NCBI RefSeq assembly: GCF_014145675.1
Contig: NZ_JACGZW010000005.1
Span: 496,001 to 560,000, forward strand
Source: Amycolatopsis dendrobii
Lineage (GTDB): Bacteria > Actinomycetota > Actinomycetes > Mycobacteriales > Pseudonocardiaceae
Reading direction: 5' to 3'
DNA length: 64,000 bases
Shown: positions 8,833 through 17,557 of the stretch, piece by piece
How the letters are laid out: every line of letters begins with the position of its first letter
Position numbering within the stretch: position 1 is the first letter of the stretch
Translations under genes and position numbers: made by a program
The notes under the pieces: generated by a model
The model's database searches: none
What the model saw: only the letters and a program-made list of their open reading frames with translations
What the model was told of the DNA's origin: nothing

Positions 8833-9699
8833 ATGAGATCCACAGCGGGTGTCCGGCACGCCCCGGACGCGTCGGGGCTGCGAGAGAAACGGCGCGCGGA
8901 AAACTTCCCGGTGGCCCTGCGGGTGCTGCCGGAACAGGTGCGCGCCGACCTCGTCGCGGTCTATTCCGTCGCGCGCACTGTGGACGATCTGGGCGACGAG
9001 GCCGAGGGCGACCGGATCGCGCAGCTCGAGGCGTTCTCGGCGGACCTGTCCGCGGCGTTCGGCAACGGGGAACCGGAAGATCCCGCTGTCCGTGGACTTC
9101 TCCCCGCGATCCGCGCCGGACGGCTGACCGAGGAACCGTTCCAGCGGCTCGTCCAGGCGAACATCCAGGACCAGCGGGTGCACCGTTATCCGGTCTTCGC
9201 GGACCTGCTGGCGTACTGCCGGCTTTCCGCGGACCCGGTCGGGCGGATCGTGCTCGACCTGCTCGGCGTCCGCGATCCGCGCGCGGCGGAGCTGTCCGAC
9301 CGGATCTGCACCGGGCTGCAGCTCGTGGAGCACTGGCAGGACGTCGGCGAGGACTACCGCAACGGGCGGGTGTACCTCCCGCAGGAGGATCTCGCCGAGT
9401 TCGGCGTCGCCGAGGAGGAATTGGGCGCCGCGCACGCGTCGCCGGAGATGAAAGCGCTGATGCGGTGGGAAACCGACCGCGCCGCCGCCCTCCTTGGCGG
9501 CGGCGCGGATCTGCTGGGGCGCCTGTCGGGCTGGGGGCGGTTCGCGGTGAGCGGCTTCCTCGCCGGCGGGCTCGCGACGGTCGACGCGCTGCGCGCGAGC
9601 GGCGGCGACGTGCTGTCCGCACCGGTCCGGCCGAGCCGGGCCGGGCTGCTGAGTTGGCTGGGGTGGCTGCAAGTCGGCACGAGGAGGCGGTCCGGATGA
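8833..9699 (+). CDS. hpnC: Hydroxysqualene synthase
   Basis: A 288-residue squalene/phytoene-synthase fold enzyme. In the three-step HpnCDE route, HpnC converts presqualene diphosphate to hydroxysqualene. The first aspartate-rich motif is SVARTVDDLGDE and the second is EHWQDVGEDYRNGRVYLP. The order HpnC then HpnD is the usual hopanoid gene order. The ATG at 8833 follows GGCGGGG. The stop overlaps the hpnD start by four bases. The first aspartate motif is in a form typical of HpnC rather than true squalene synthase. Confidence 0.92.
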   Translation: MRSTAGVRHAPDASGLREKRRAENFPVALRVLPEQVRADLVAVYSVARTVDDLGDEAEGDRIAQLEAFSADLSAAFGNGEPEDPAVRGLLPAIRAGRLTEEPFQRLVQANIQDQRVHRYPVFADLLAYCRLSADPVGRIVLDLLGVRDPRAAELSDRICTGLQLVEHWQDVGEDYRNGRVYLPQEDLAEFGVAEEELGAAHASPEMKALMRWETDRAAALLGGGADLLGRLSGWGRFAVSGFLAGGLATVDALRASGGDVLSAPVRPSRAGLLSWLGWLQVGTRRRSG

Positions 9700-10565
9700 C
9701 GGCACTGGGCACAGTGGACGAGGCCTACGCGCACTGCGCGGAAGTCACCAGGAAACAAGCTCGTAACTTCTACTACGGAATCCGGTTGCTGCCGCCGGAC
9801 AAACGCGCGGCGCTGTGCGCGGTGTACGCGCTGGCCCGGATCATCGACGACATCGGCGACGACACCGAAGCCTCCGCCGAGGCGAAGCTGCAGGGGCTCG
9901 CCGGGGTCCGGAAATCGCTCGGCGACCTGTCCGCGACCGCCGATCCGGTGTACGTCGCGGTCGCCGACGCGGCGCGCCGGTACCCGATTCCGCTCGGCGC
10001 GTTCGAGGAATTGCTCGACGGCGTCGAGATGGACGTGACCGGCCGCGAGTACGTGCGGTTCGAGGAACTGGTCGAGTACTGCCGGTGCGTGGCGGGTTCG
10101 GTCGGGCGGCTGTGCCTCGGCGTGTTCGGCAGCCGTCCGGAGCCGAACGCGCCGGTGTACGCCGACGAGCTGGGGATTGCCTTGCAGCAGACCAATATTC
10201 TGCGCGACATCCGCGAGGACCTGCTGGGCGGCCGGGTGTATCTGCCCAAAGAGGACCTCGACCGGTTCGGCGTCGAACTGTCCGTCGGCCCCGACGGGAA
10301 GCTCGCCGATCCCGAAGGCGGGCTCACCGCGCTGATCCACGACAGCGCCGCGCGGGCCCGCGACTGGTACTCCCGCGGTCTCCGCCTGGTGCCCTCTTTG
10401 GACGGTCGCAGCGCCGCGTGCTGCACCGCGATGTCGGGCATCTACCGCACCCTGCTGGACCGGATCGACGAACAGCCCGCGCGCGTGTTCGACCGGCGGC
10501 TTTCGTTGTCCGGCCGGGAAAAGGCGGTGGTCGCGTTCCGGGCGCTGACCGGGATCGGGCGATGA
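9696..10565 (+). CDS. hpnD: Presqualene diphosphate synthase
   Basis: A 289-residue enzyme joining two farnesyl diphosphates to presqualene diphosphate, the first step of the HpnCDE squalene route. It has both aspartate-rich motifs intact: YALARIIDDIGDDTE near residue 50 and QQTNILRDIREDLLGGRVY near residue 165. The start ATG overlaps the hpnC stop (ATGA), and its own stop overlaps hpnE in the same way, indicating tight translational coupling. Confidence 0.94.
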   Translation: MTALGTVDEAYAHCAEVTRKQARNFYYGIRLLPPDKRAALCAVYALARIIDDIGDDTEASAEAKLQGLAGVRKSLGDLSATADPVYVAVADAARRYPIPLGAFEELLDGVEMDVTGREYVRFEELVEYCRCVAGSVGRLCLGVFGSRPEPNAPVYADELGIALQQTNILRDIREDLLGGRVYLPKEDLDRFGVELSVGPDGKLADPEGGLTALIHDSAARARDWYSRGLRLVPSLDGRSAACCTAMSGIYRTLLDRIDEQPARVFDRRLSLSGREKAVVAFRALTGIGR

Positions 10566-11899
10566 CCGCCCCGGTCGCGGTGGTCGGCGGCGGGCTCGCG
10601 GGCATCGCCGCCGCGCTCGCCTGCGCCGACGCCGGACGTGCGGTGACGCTCTTCGAGGCGCGGCCGTATCTGGGCGGGCTCACGCATTCGTTCACTCGCG
10701 GCGAGCTGCGGGTCGACAATGGACAGCACGTGTTTCTCCGCTGCTGCACCGCTTATCGCGCGCTGCTCGACCGGCTCGGCGTCGCCGATCGGGTGACTTT
10801 GCAGCCGCGGCTGGAAATCCCGATCCGTCTGCCGGGCGCGACGGAGCCGACCTGGCTGCGCCGCGACGACCTCCCCGCGCCGCTGCACCTGGCCACCTCG
10901 TTGCTGCGTTACGACCCGCTGCGCCCGCTCGACCGGGCCCGGTTCGCACTCGCCGCGCTCGCGTTGCGCCGGGTGGATCCGAAGGCCGACCGCACGGATC
11001 GTCAGTCCTTCGGGGAATGGCTGCGGCGGCACGGACAGAGCGCGGCGGCGATCGAAGCGTTGTGGGATTTGGTCGGCGTGGCAACGCTGAACGCGACGGC
11101 CGACGACGCGTCGCTCAGTCTCGCCGCGACGGTGTTTCAGGAGGGCCTGCTCACCGATCCGGCCGCCGCCGACATCGGATGGTCGCTGGTGCCGTTGCGG
11201 GAACTGCACGGCGACCCGGCGCGCGAACGGCTGCTCGAGGCCGGCGCGGACGTCCGGGCCGGCACGAAGGTGCGCGCGATCAGCGAAGGCTGGCGGGTCG
11301 TCACCGATCGCGGCGAGGAGGAGTTCAGCCAGGTCGTCCTCGCCACTCCCCCGCCGGTGACCGAACAGCTCGCGCCGCCCGGGGCGATCGGGCTGCCGCC
11401 GGGCTGGTCCGGCGGCCTCGGCAGCTCGCCGATCGTGAACGTGCACGTGGTGCTCGACCGGAAGGTCCTCGACGAACCGTTCGTCGCCGGCGTGCGCACG
11501 CCGGTGCAGTGGGTGTTCGACCGGACGCGGCAGTCCGGGTTGGACTCCGGGCAGTACCTCGCGATGTCGCTGTCCGCCGCGGACGCGCAAATCGACCTGC
11601 CCACCGCGAAACTCCGCGAACAGCTGCTGCCCGAACTGCTGGCGCTGCTGCCCGAAGCACGCGGCGCGCGGGTGCTCGACTTTTTCGTCACCCGCGAGCG
11701 GCACGCGACGTTCCGGCCCGGCCCCGGCACCGCCTCGCTGCGCCCGCCCGCGCGCACCGCGCTGCCCGGGCTGTACCTGGCGGGTGCGTGGACCGCGACC
11801 GGATGGCCCGCGACGATGGAGGGCGCCGCGCGCAGCGGCGCGGCCGCGGCCGTCGCCCTCCTTCAGCACAACGGTAAGAGGGAGGGAGTCGGAGCATGA
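10562..11899 (+). CDS. hpnE: Hydroxysqualene dehydroxylase
   Basis: A 445-residue FAD-dependent amine-oxidase-fold protein that reduces hydroxysqualene to squalene. The dinucleotide-binding motif VVGGGLAGIAAALACADAG opens the protein. The HpnE/phytoene-desaturase-like C-terminal LYLAGAWTATGWPATMEGA closes it. ATGA overlaps join it to hpnD upstream and to the polyprenyl synthase downstream. Together with HpnC and HpnD it completes squalene synthesis without a canonical squalene synthase. Confidence 0.93.
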   Translation: MTAPVAVVGGGLAGIAAALACADAGRAVTLFEARPYLGGLTHSFTRGELRVDNGQHVFLRCCTAYRALLDRLGVADRVTLQPRLEIPIRLPGATEPTWLRRDDLPAPLHLATSLLRYDPLRPLDRARFALAALALRRVDPKADRTDRQSFGEWLRRHGQSAAAIEALWDLVGVATLNATADDASLSLAATVFQEGLLTDPAAADIGWSLVPLRELHGDPARERLLEAGADVRAGTKVRAISEGWRVVTDRGEEEFSQVVLATPPPVTEQLAPPGAIGLPPGWSGGLGSSPIVNVHVVLDRKVLDEPFVAGVRTPVQWVFDRTRQSGLDSGQYLAMSLSAADAQIDLPTAKLREQLLPELLALLPEARGARVLDFFVTRERHATFRPGPGTASLRPPARTALPGLYLAGAWTATGWPATMEGAARSGAAAAVALLQHNGKREGVGA

Positions 11900-12927
11900 C
11901 CGCCAATCTGTTTTCTGCCGAAAAGACGCGTTCAGCGGTGCCGCCGGTGCTCGGCAGCGCCCGGGACGCCGTGCAGCCGGCGTTGCGCGCCGCCGTCGAC
12001 CGGCTGGACGACAGCAGCCGCGCGATCAGCGCCTACCACCTCGGCTGGACCGACCCGAACGGCGTGCCGGTGCGGGGCAACGGCGGCAAGGCCGTGCGGT
12101 CGGCGCTCGCCGTGGTGTCCGCGCAGGCCGCGGGCGCGCCGGTCGAGGTCGGCGTTCCCGGTGCGGTCGCGGTGGAACTGGTGCACAACTTCTCGCTCGT
12201 CCACGACGATCTGATGGACGGCGACACCGAACGCAGGCACCGGCCGACGGTGTGGGCGCTGTGGGGGTCCGCGAGCGCGATCCTGACCGGGGACGCGATG
12301 CTCGCGCTCGCCCAGGAAGTGGTGCTGGACAGCGGTTCCCCGCACGCGGTCGCGGCCGGGCGGCTGATCGCCCAGACCACGCGGCGGCTCATCCACGGCC
12401 AGTTCCTGGACGTCGCGTTCGAGCAGCGCGACGACGTCGTGCTCGCCGAATGCGTGACGATGGCCGCCGGGAAAACCGGTGCGCTGCTGTCCGCCAGCGC
12501 CGCGATCGGCGCGGTGCTGGCCGGTGCGCCCGCCGAGGTGGTCGACGCGCTGGCGGTGTTCGGCGAGGAGATCGGCCTCGCGTTCCAGCTCGTCGACGAC
12601 GTGCTCGGCATCTGGGGCGATCCGGCGGTCACCGGGAAATCGGTGTACTCCGACCTGCGGGCGCGCAAGAAGTCGCTGCCGATCACCTACGCGATCACTC
12701 ACGGCGGCGCGGCGGGCCGGCGGCTCGCGGAATGGCTCGCCGGAGACGACGACACGGACCTCGCGCGGATCGCCGCGCTGGTGGACGACGCGGGCGGCCG
12801 CGAGTGGGCCACCACGGAAGCGGCGCGGCACGTCGCCACCGCGGAACAAGCGCTGGCCGCCATCCCGCCGGGCCCGCGCGACGACCTCGTTTCGATCGCC
12901 CGATTCATCGCCGGAAGGGAAGCGTGA
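11896..12927 (+). CDS. Polyprenyl (farnesyl-type) diphosphate synthase
   Basis: A 343-residue trans-prenyltransferase. The first aspartate-rich motif is DDLMD at 104-108. The second is DDVLGIWGD at 234-242. Conserved GGKAVRS and HDD contexts are present. In this operon it most likely makes the C15 diphosphate used by HpnD, though chain length cannot be assigned with certainty. The start overlaps the hpnE stop, and the stop shares one base with the shc start. Confidence 0.92.
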   Translation: MTANLFSAEKTRSAVPPVLGSARDAVQPALRAAVDRLDDSSRAISAYHLGWTDPNGVPVRGNGGKAVRSALAVVSAQAAGAPVEVGVPGAVAVELVHNFSLVHDDLMDGDTERRHRPTVWALWGSASAILTGDAMLALAQEVVLDSGSPHAVAAGRLIAQTTRRLIHGQFLDVAFEQRDDVVLAECVTMAAGKTGALLSASAAIGAVLAGAPAEVVDALAVFGEEIGLAFQLVDDVLGIWGDPAVTGKSVYSDLRARKKSLPITYAITHGGAAGRRLAEWLAGDDDTDLARIAALVDDAGGREWATTEAARHVATAEQALAAIPPGPRDDLVSIARFIAGREA

Positions 12928-14837
12928 TGACCCAGACCGTCCCCCGGACCTCCGCCTCCGCGCCCGCCGCCCGCACCGCTGCCGAGACTGTCGGCGCGGC
13001 CGTCGAGTTCCTGCGCCGCGAGCAGGACCGCGCCGGATGGTGGAAGGGCGAACTCGCCACCAACGTCACGATGGACGCCGAAGACCTGCTGCTGCGGCAC
13101 TTCCTCGGCATCCTCACCCCGCAGATCGCCGAGGAGTCCGCGCGCTGGATCCGCTCGCAGCAGCGCTCCGACGGCACCTGGGCGAACTTCCCGGACGGCC
13201 CGGCGGACCTGTCCACGACGGTCGAGGCGTGGGTCGCGCTCCGGCTGGCCGGCGATCCGGCGGACGCCCCGTGGCTGGCCACGGCCGCCGACTGGATCCG
13301 CGAGCACGGCGGGATCGAGGCGACGCGCGTGTTCACCCGGATCTGGCTCGCGATGGTCGGCCAGTGGTCCTGGGACGACCTGCCGAGCCTGCCGCCCGAG
13401 CTGATCTTCCTGCCGTCGTGGTTCCCGCTCAACGTCTACGACTTCGCCTGCTGGGCGCGGCAGACCATCGTGCCGCTCACCATCGTCGGCACCCTGCGCC
13501 CGGTGCGGAAGCTCCCGTTCGATGTCTCCGAACTGCGCACCGGCAAGCGTCCGCCGAAGACGCGCGCGCCGTGGACGTGGGACGGCGTGTTCCAGAACCT
13601 CGACACCGCGCTGCACGCGTACGCGAAACTGCCGCTCAACCCGGTGCGGAAGCTCGCTGTCAAGCAGGCCGCGGAATGGATCCTCGCGCGGCAGGAGGCC
13701 GACGGTTCATGGGGCGGGATCCAGCCGCCGTGGGTGTACTCGATCCTCGCGCTGCACTTGCTCGGCTACTCGCTCGACCATCCCGCGCTCAAGGCCGGGA
13801 TCGCCGGGCTCGACGGGTTCACCATCCGGGAGAAGACCGACCAGGGCTGGGTGCGCCGGCTCGAAGCGTGCCAGTCGCCGGTGTGGGACACCGCGCTGGC
13901 GATGACCGCGCTGCTCGACGCTGGTGTCTCCCCCGGCGACGAAACCCTGGTCCGCGCCGCGGATTGGATGCTCGGCGAGGAAATCCGGGTGCCCGGCGAC
14001 TGGGCGGTGCGGCGGCCTTCGCTGCAACCGGGCGGGTTCGCGTTCGAGTTCGCCAACGACGGCTACCCGGACACCGACGACACCGCCGAGGTGGTGCTCG
14101 CGCTGCGGCGGATGGGCAAACCGGATCACCTGCGGATCCGGGAGGCGGTCGACCGGAGCGTCGCGTGGCTGGAGGGAATGCAGTCCAGCGACGGCGGATG
14201 GGGCGCGTTCGACGCGGACAACACGCAGGTGCTGACCACTCGCCTGCCGTTCTGCGATTTCGGCGCGGTGATCGATCCGCCGTCGGCGGACGTGACCGCG
14301 CACGTGGTCGAAATGCTGGCCGCCGAAGGGAAATCCGGCACTCGCGAATGCCGTCGCGGGATTCGGTGGCTGTGGGACAACCAGGAGGAGGACGGCTCGT
14401 GGTTCGGCCGCTGGGGCGCGAACTACGTGTACGGGACGGGCGCGGTGGTGCCCGCGCTGGTCGCGGCCGGGGTCCCCGGGAGCGACCCGCGGATCCGGCG
14501 TGCGGTGAAGTGGCTGGCCGAGCACCAGAACGACGACGGCGGGTGGGGCGAGGATCTGCGGTCCTACGACGACCGGGCGTGGGCCGGACGCGGCGATTCG
14601 ACGCCGTCGCAGACCGCTTGGGCGTTGCTGGCACTGCTCGCCGCCGGGGAACGGGAGTCCACTGCGGTCACCCGGGGCGTCGAGTGGCTGGTCGAACGGC
14701 AGCGGCCGGACGGCGGCTGGGACGAGGACAAGCACACCGGAACCGGTTTCCCGGGCGACTTTTACCTGTCGTACCACCTGTATCGCGTGGTGTTCCCGCT
14801 GTCCGCGCTCGGCCGGTATGCACGGGGCGGGTCATGA
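12927..14837 (+). CDS. shc: Squalene-hopene cyclase
   Basis: A 636-residue membrane-associated cyclase that converts squalene to hopene/hopanol in one cascade. The catalytic acid motif DTDDT is at residues 382-386. Several QW repeats are visible (for example QQRSDGTWANF, QSSDGGWGAF, QNDDGGWGED, QRPDGGWDED), which stabilise the alpha-alpha barrels. Length is normal for the family. The ATG shares one base with the preceding stop (TGATGA), and the gene overlaps the HpnG-IspH gene by four bases. Confidence 0.96.
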   Translation: MTQTVPRTSASAPAARTAAETVGAAVEFLRREQDRAGWWKGELATNVTMDAEDLLLRHFLGILTPQIAEESARWIRSQQRSDGTWANFPDGPADLSTTVEAWVALRLAGDPADAPWLATAADWIREHGGIEATRVFTRIWLAMVGQWSWDDLPSLPPELIFLPSWFPLNVYDFACWARQTIVPLTIVGTLRPVRKLPFDVSELRTGKRPPKTRAPWTWDGVFQNLDTALHAYAKLPLNPVRKLAVKQAAEWILARQEADGSWGGIQPPWVYSILALHLLGYSLDHPALKAGIAGLDGFTIREKTDQGWVRRLEACQSPVWDTALAMTALLDAGVSPGDETLVRAADWMLGEEIRVPGDWAVRRPSLQPGGFAFEFANDGYPDTDDTAEVVLALRRMGKPDHLRIREAVDRSVAWLEGMQSSDGGWGAFDADNTQVLTTRLPFCDFGAVIDPPSADVTAHVVEMLAAEGKSGTRECRRGIRWLWDNQEEDGSWFGRWGANYVYGTGAVVPALVAAGVPGSDPRIRRAVKWLAEHQNDDGGWGEDLRSYDDRAWAGRGDSTPSQTAWALLALLAAGERESTAVTRGVEWLVERQRPDGGWDEDKHTGTGFPGDFYLSYHLYRVVFPLSALGRYARGGS

Positions 14838-16303
14838 CCCCGATCGTCTGCACCCCGTTGCGGATCGAGCAGGCCGCGCTGCGCGGCCCCGGTCCGCGGA
14901 CGGTCCACACCGGACTCGGGCCTCGCCGGGCCGCCGCCGCTGCGGCCCGGCTCCCGTCCGGACCGCGGATCGTCGCGGGGGTCGGCGGCGGGCTCACCCC
15001 TGCCGTACGGCCGGGAGACGTGGTGGTCGCCACTGAGGTGCGCGGTCCTTCCGGCGTGGTGCCGGTGCCGTCCGCTCCGTTGCTGGCGGGTGCGTTGCGC
15101 GGGCTTGGCCTCACTGTCCATCTCGGGCCCGTGGCCGGCAGTTCGCACGTGGTGCGGGAACGGGAACGGGCTTCGCTGGCCGCCAGTGGTGCGCTGGCGG
15201 TCGACATGGAGTCTGCCTGGCTGGCGGCCGACGGTGAACCGTTCGCTGTGGTTCGAGCCATTGTGGACACTGCCGGAGCGCCGCTGTTCCATCCTTCGAC
15301 GGTCGCTAATGGCCTCACCGGGTTGCGGAGTCTGCGCCGGGCCGCTCCCGCGATCACTGCGTGGGCTGAAGCCATAGGACCGCGAAAGGTGCTGCTGGCC
15401 AGTCCGCGATCGTTCTGCGCTGGAGTGGAGCGGGCGATCGAGATCGTCGAACGCGCGCTCGAGAAGCACGGCGCGCCGGTGTACGTGCGTCGGCAGATCG
15501 TGCACAACACCCACGTCGTGCGCCAGTTGCAGGGGCGCGGCGCGGTGTTCGTGGACGAGGTGGAGGAAGTTCCGGAAGGCGCGACGCTCGTCTTCGCAGC
15601 CCACGGCGTCTCCCCGGCGGTTCGGCGAGCCGCAGCGGACCGCGGACTGTCCGTAGTGGACGCGACGTGTCCGTTGGTTACCAAGGTGCACAACGAAGTC
15701 CGCCGTTACACCGGTCGCGGCGAGACAGTGTTCCTCATTGGGCATGCCGAGCACGAGGAAGTGGAAGGCACCGTCGGAGAAGCGCCCGACAATGTGGTGG
15801 TCGTCGGCGATGTCGCGGCCGCTCGGACGGTCACCGTGCGCGACCCCTCGCGGACCGCCTACACCATGCAGACCACGCTGGCACTCGACGAGGCTGAAGA
15901 GATCGCTTCCGTGCTGCGCGAACGATTCCCCGGGCTTTCCGCGCCGCGCAAGGACGACATCTGTTACGCCACCACCAATCGGCAGCAGGCTTTGCGCGCG
16001 ATCGCCCGCGAAGTGGATCTGGTGCTGGTCGTGGGTTCCGGGAATTCGTCCAACTCGCGGCGGCTGGTGGAGGTCTCCGAACGCGAGGGAACCCCGGCGG
16101 TTCTGGTGGACGGCTGCGGCGACGTCGACCTGCGCCGGCTCGCCGGGATCGGCCGGATCGGGCTCACCGCGGGAGCTTCGGCTCCGCCGCGCCTGGTGTC
16201 CGAAACAGTCGGGGCCCTGCGCGGATTGGGGCCAGTCAGCGTCGCGGAAAACACGCTGACGGAGGAAGAAATGACGTTCACCCTACCTCGGGAGGTGCTC
16301 TGA
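14834..16303 (+). CDS. HpnG-like nucleosidase fused to IspH (HMBPP reductase)
   Basis: A 489-residue fusion. Residues 1-180 look like the hopanoid phosphorylase HpnG (MTP/SAH nucleosidase fold), with the purine-nucleosidase signature AVDMESAWLA at about 122-131. HpnG acts on adenosylhopane to release adenine. Residues 184-489 are a complete 4-hydroxy-3-methylbut-2-enyl diphosphate reductase. The three [4Fe-4S] cysteines are present (C195 in SFCAGVERAI, C279 in DATCPLVTK, C377 in DICYATTNRQ), as are HNTHVV, AAHGVSP and GSGNSSNS. So one polypeptide holds an early MEP-pathway enzyme and a late hopanoid enzyme. No stop or start signal is visible between them. It overlaps shc by four bases; hpnH starts 3 bases later. 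Confidence 0.93.
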   Translation: MTPIVCTPLRIEQAALRGPGPRTVHTGLGPRRAAAAAARLPSGPRIVAGVGGGLTPAVRPGDVVVATEVRGPSGVVPVPSAPLLAGALRGLGLTVHLGPVAGSSHVVRERERASLAASGALAVDMESAWLAADGEPFAVVRAIVDTAGAPLFHPSTVANGLTGLRSLRRAAPAITAWAEAIGPRKVLLASPRSFCAGVERAIEIVERALEKHGAPVYVRRQIVHNTHVVRQLQGRGAVFVDEVEEVPEGATLVFAAHGVSPAVRRAAADRGLSVVDATCPLVTKVHNEVRRYTGRGETVFLIGHAEHEEVEGTVGEAPDNVVVVGDVAAARTVTVRDPSRTAYTMQTTLALDEAEEIASVLRERFPGLSAPRKDDICYATTNRQQALRAIAREVDLVLVVGSGNSSNSRRLVEVSEREGTPAVLVDGCGDVDLRRLAGIGRIGLTAGASAPPRLVSETVGALRGLGPVSVAENTLTEEEMTFTLPREVL

Positions 16304-16306
16304 GCG

Positions 16307-17308
16307 ATGGCCATGCCGTTGCGCCAGTCTCTTCGGCTGGGCGGTTATCTGATGAAGCAGAAGCTGCTGCGCAAGGAGAAGTTCCCGCTCCTGGTCGAGC
16401 TGGAACCGCTCTTCGCGTGCAATCTCAAATGCGGCGGATGCGGCAAGATCGCGCAGCCGCACACCCTGCTGAAACAGCGGATGCCGGTGGAGCAGGCGGT
16501 CGGGGCGATCGAGGAGAGCGGCGCGCCGATGGTGTCGATCGCGGGCGGCGAACCGCTGATGCACCCGCAGATCGACGAGATCACCCGGCAGCTGCTCGCC
16601 CGCAACAAGATCATTTTTCTCTGCACCAACGCGCTGCTGCTGCCCAAGCACATCCACAAGTTCAAGCCGCACCGCAATTTCGCGTGGATGGTGCACATCG
16701 ACGGCCTCGAAGAACGGCACGACGCGTCGGTGCGCAAGGAGGGCGGTTTCCAGGCGGCGGTCGACGCGATCAAGCTCGCCAAGGAAAAGGGCTTCCGCGT
16801 CATGACGAACACGACGTTCTTCACCGGGGACACCCCGCAGGACGTCATCGACGTGCTCGACTACCTCAACGACCTCGGCGTCGACAACATGCAGATCTCG
16901 CCGGGATACGCGTACGAGAAGGCGCCGGACCAGGACCACTGGCTCGGCGTGCAGCAGACCCGCGAACTGTTCGCCAAGGCCTTCGGCGGCGGCAACCGGA
17001 AACGCTGGCGGCTCAACCATTCGCCGGTGTTCCTCGATTTCCTCGAGGGCAAACGCGACCTGGAATGCACGCCGTGGGGCATCCCGTCGTATTCGCTGCT
17101 CGGCTGGCAGCGCCCGTGCTACCTGCTGGACGACGGCTACGCGAAGACCTACCGGGAGCTCATCGAAACCACCGAATGGGAGAACTTCGGCCGCGGCAAG
17201 GACCCGCGCTGCTCGAACTGCATGGCGCACTGCGGCTACGAACCCACCGCGGTGATCGCCACTCTCGGCTCGCTCAAGGAGTCCGTCCGGGCCGCCGTCG
17301 GCCACTGA
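16307..17308 (+). CDS. hpnH: Adenosyl-hopene transferase (radical SAM)
   Basis: A 333-residue radical SAM enzyme that attaches the 5'-deoxyadenosyl group to the hopene side chain, the first step to C35 hopanoids. The [4Fe-4S] motif is CNLKCGGC (C38, C42, C45). The C-terminal part carries the family's DUF3463-type region with cysteines around CSNCMAHCGYEP. A strong GGGAGGTG lies upstream, inside the end of the preceding gene. It is the last gene of the operon and is followed by a 15-bp hairpin. Confidence 0.95.
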   Translation: MAMPLRQSLRLGGYLMKQKLLRKEKFPLLVELEPLFACNLKCGGCGKIAQPHTLLKQRMPVEQAVGAIEESGAPMVSIAGGEPLMHPQIDEITRQLLARNKIIFLCTNALLLPKHIHKFKPHRNFAWMVHIDGLEERHDASVRKEGGFQAAVDAIKLAKEKGFRVMTNTTFFTGDTPQDVIDVLDYLNDLGVDNMQISPGYAYEKAPDQDHWLGVQQTRELFAKAFGGGNRKRWRLNHSPVFLDFLEGKRDLECTPWGIPSYSLLGWQRPCYLLDDGYAKTYRELIETTEWENFGRGKDPRCSNCMAHCGYEPTAVIATLGSLKESVRAAVGH

Positions 17309-17317
17309 CCCGCCTGC

Positions 17318-17366
17318 CGTGCGGGGAACCCTGCGGGACTCTGATTCCCTGAGGGTTCCCCGCACG
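17318..17366 (+). terminator. Terminator-like hairpin after hpnH
   Basis: Perfect 15-bp inverted repeat (arms 17318-17332 and 17352-17366, left arm CGTGCGGGGAACCCT) with a 19-base loop and no T-tract, 10 bases after the hpnH stop. Its right-hand 16 bases recur at 31244-31259, so it may also be part of a dispersed repeat family. Confidence 0.65.
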
Positions 17367-17380
17367 TCCGCACAACGGGT

Positions 17381-17410
17381 TTGCTCAGCGCGAGCGGGGC
17401 GTGCCATGAT
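17381..17410 (+). promoter_or_regulatory. Candidate promoter of the pheS leader
   Basis: TTGCTC (17381-17386), 18 bases, CATGAT (17405-17410). The predicted start site is about 6-7 bases downstream, at or next to the ATG of a 24-codon ORF at 17417, which would make that ORF leaderless. Confidence 0.35.
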
Positions 17411-17416
17411 GGGCGC

Positions 17417-17491
17417 ATGCGTGCGCAGCGATTTCTTCGCCCCCGGGGAGTGCCCGGGGGCTGCGCGTGCGCGCCGGGTTCCGCCCGCTGA
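17417..17491 (+). CDS. Possible 24-residue leader peptide ahead of pheS
   Basis: ATG-to-TGA ORF starting MRAQRFLRPRGVPGG and ending ACAPGSAR. It has one Phe, encoded by TTT, which is a rare codon in this genome and is flanked by other uncommon codons (CGA, CTT). A 9-bp GC hairpin (17439-17447 with 17453-17461) lies inside the ORF. The position before an aminoacyl-tRNA synthetase suggests attenuation, but a single Phe codon is weak support. It could equally be chance. Confidence 0.3.
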   Translation: MRAQRFLRPRGVPGGCACAPGSAR

Positions 17492-17519
17492 CGTCCGCGT
17501 GTTCCCGCACTGCCCGGGG

Positions 17520-17538
17520 GTGAAGTCCAGCACTTCAC
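17520..17538. promoter_or_regulatory. Inverted repeat just ahead of the pheS ribosome-binding site
   Basis: GTGAAGT-CCAGC-ACTTCAC, perfect 7-base arms, ending 10 bases before the GAGGAA Shine-Dalgarno of pheS. It could be an operator or a small leader hairpin affecting translation. Confidence 0.35.
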
Positions 17539-17557
17539 GACCCGAAGCGAGGAACCC

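Noticed and set aside
12479-14833. Long open frame upstream of the HpnG-IspH start, in the same frame
   Set aside because: It is the out-of-frame translation of the polyprenyl synthase and shc genes. The true start at 14834 is fixed by the ATGA overlap with shc.
17309-17557. T-box riboswitch before pheS
   Set aside because: No T-box consensus (AGGGTGGNACCGCG-like) and no long specifier stem could be found; actinobacterial T-boxes are mostly on ileS.
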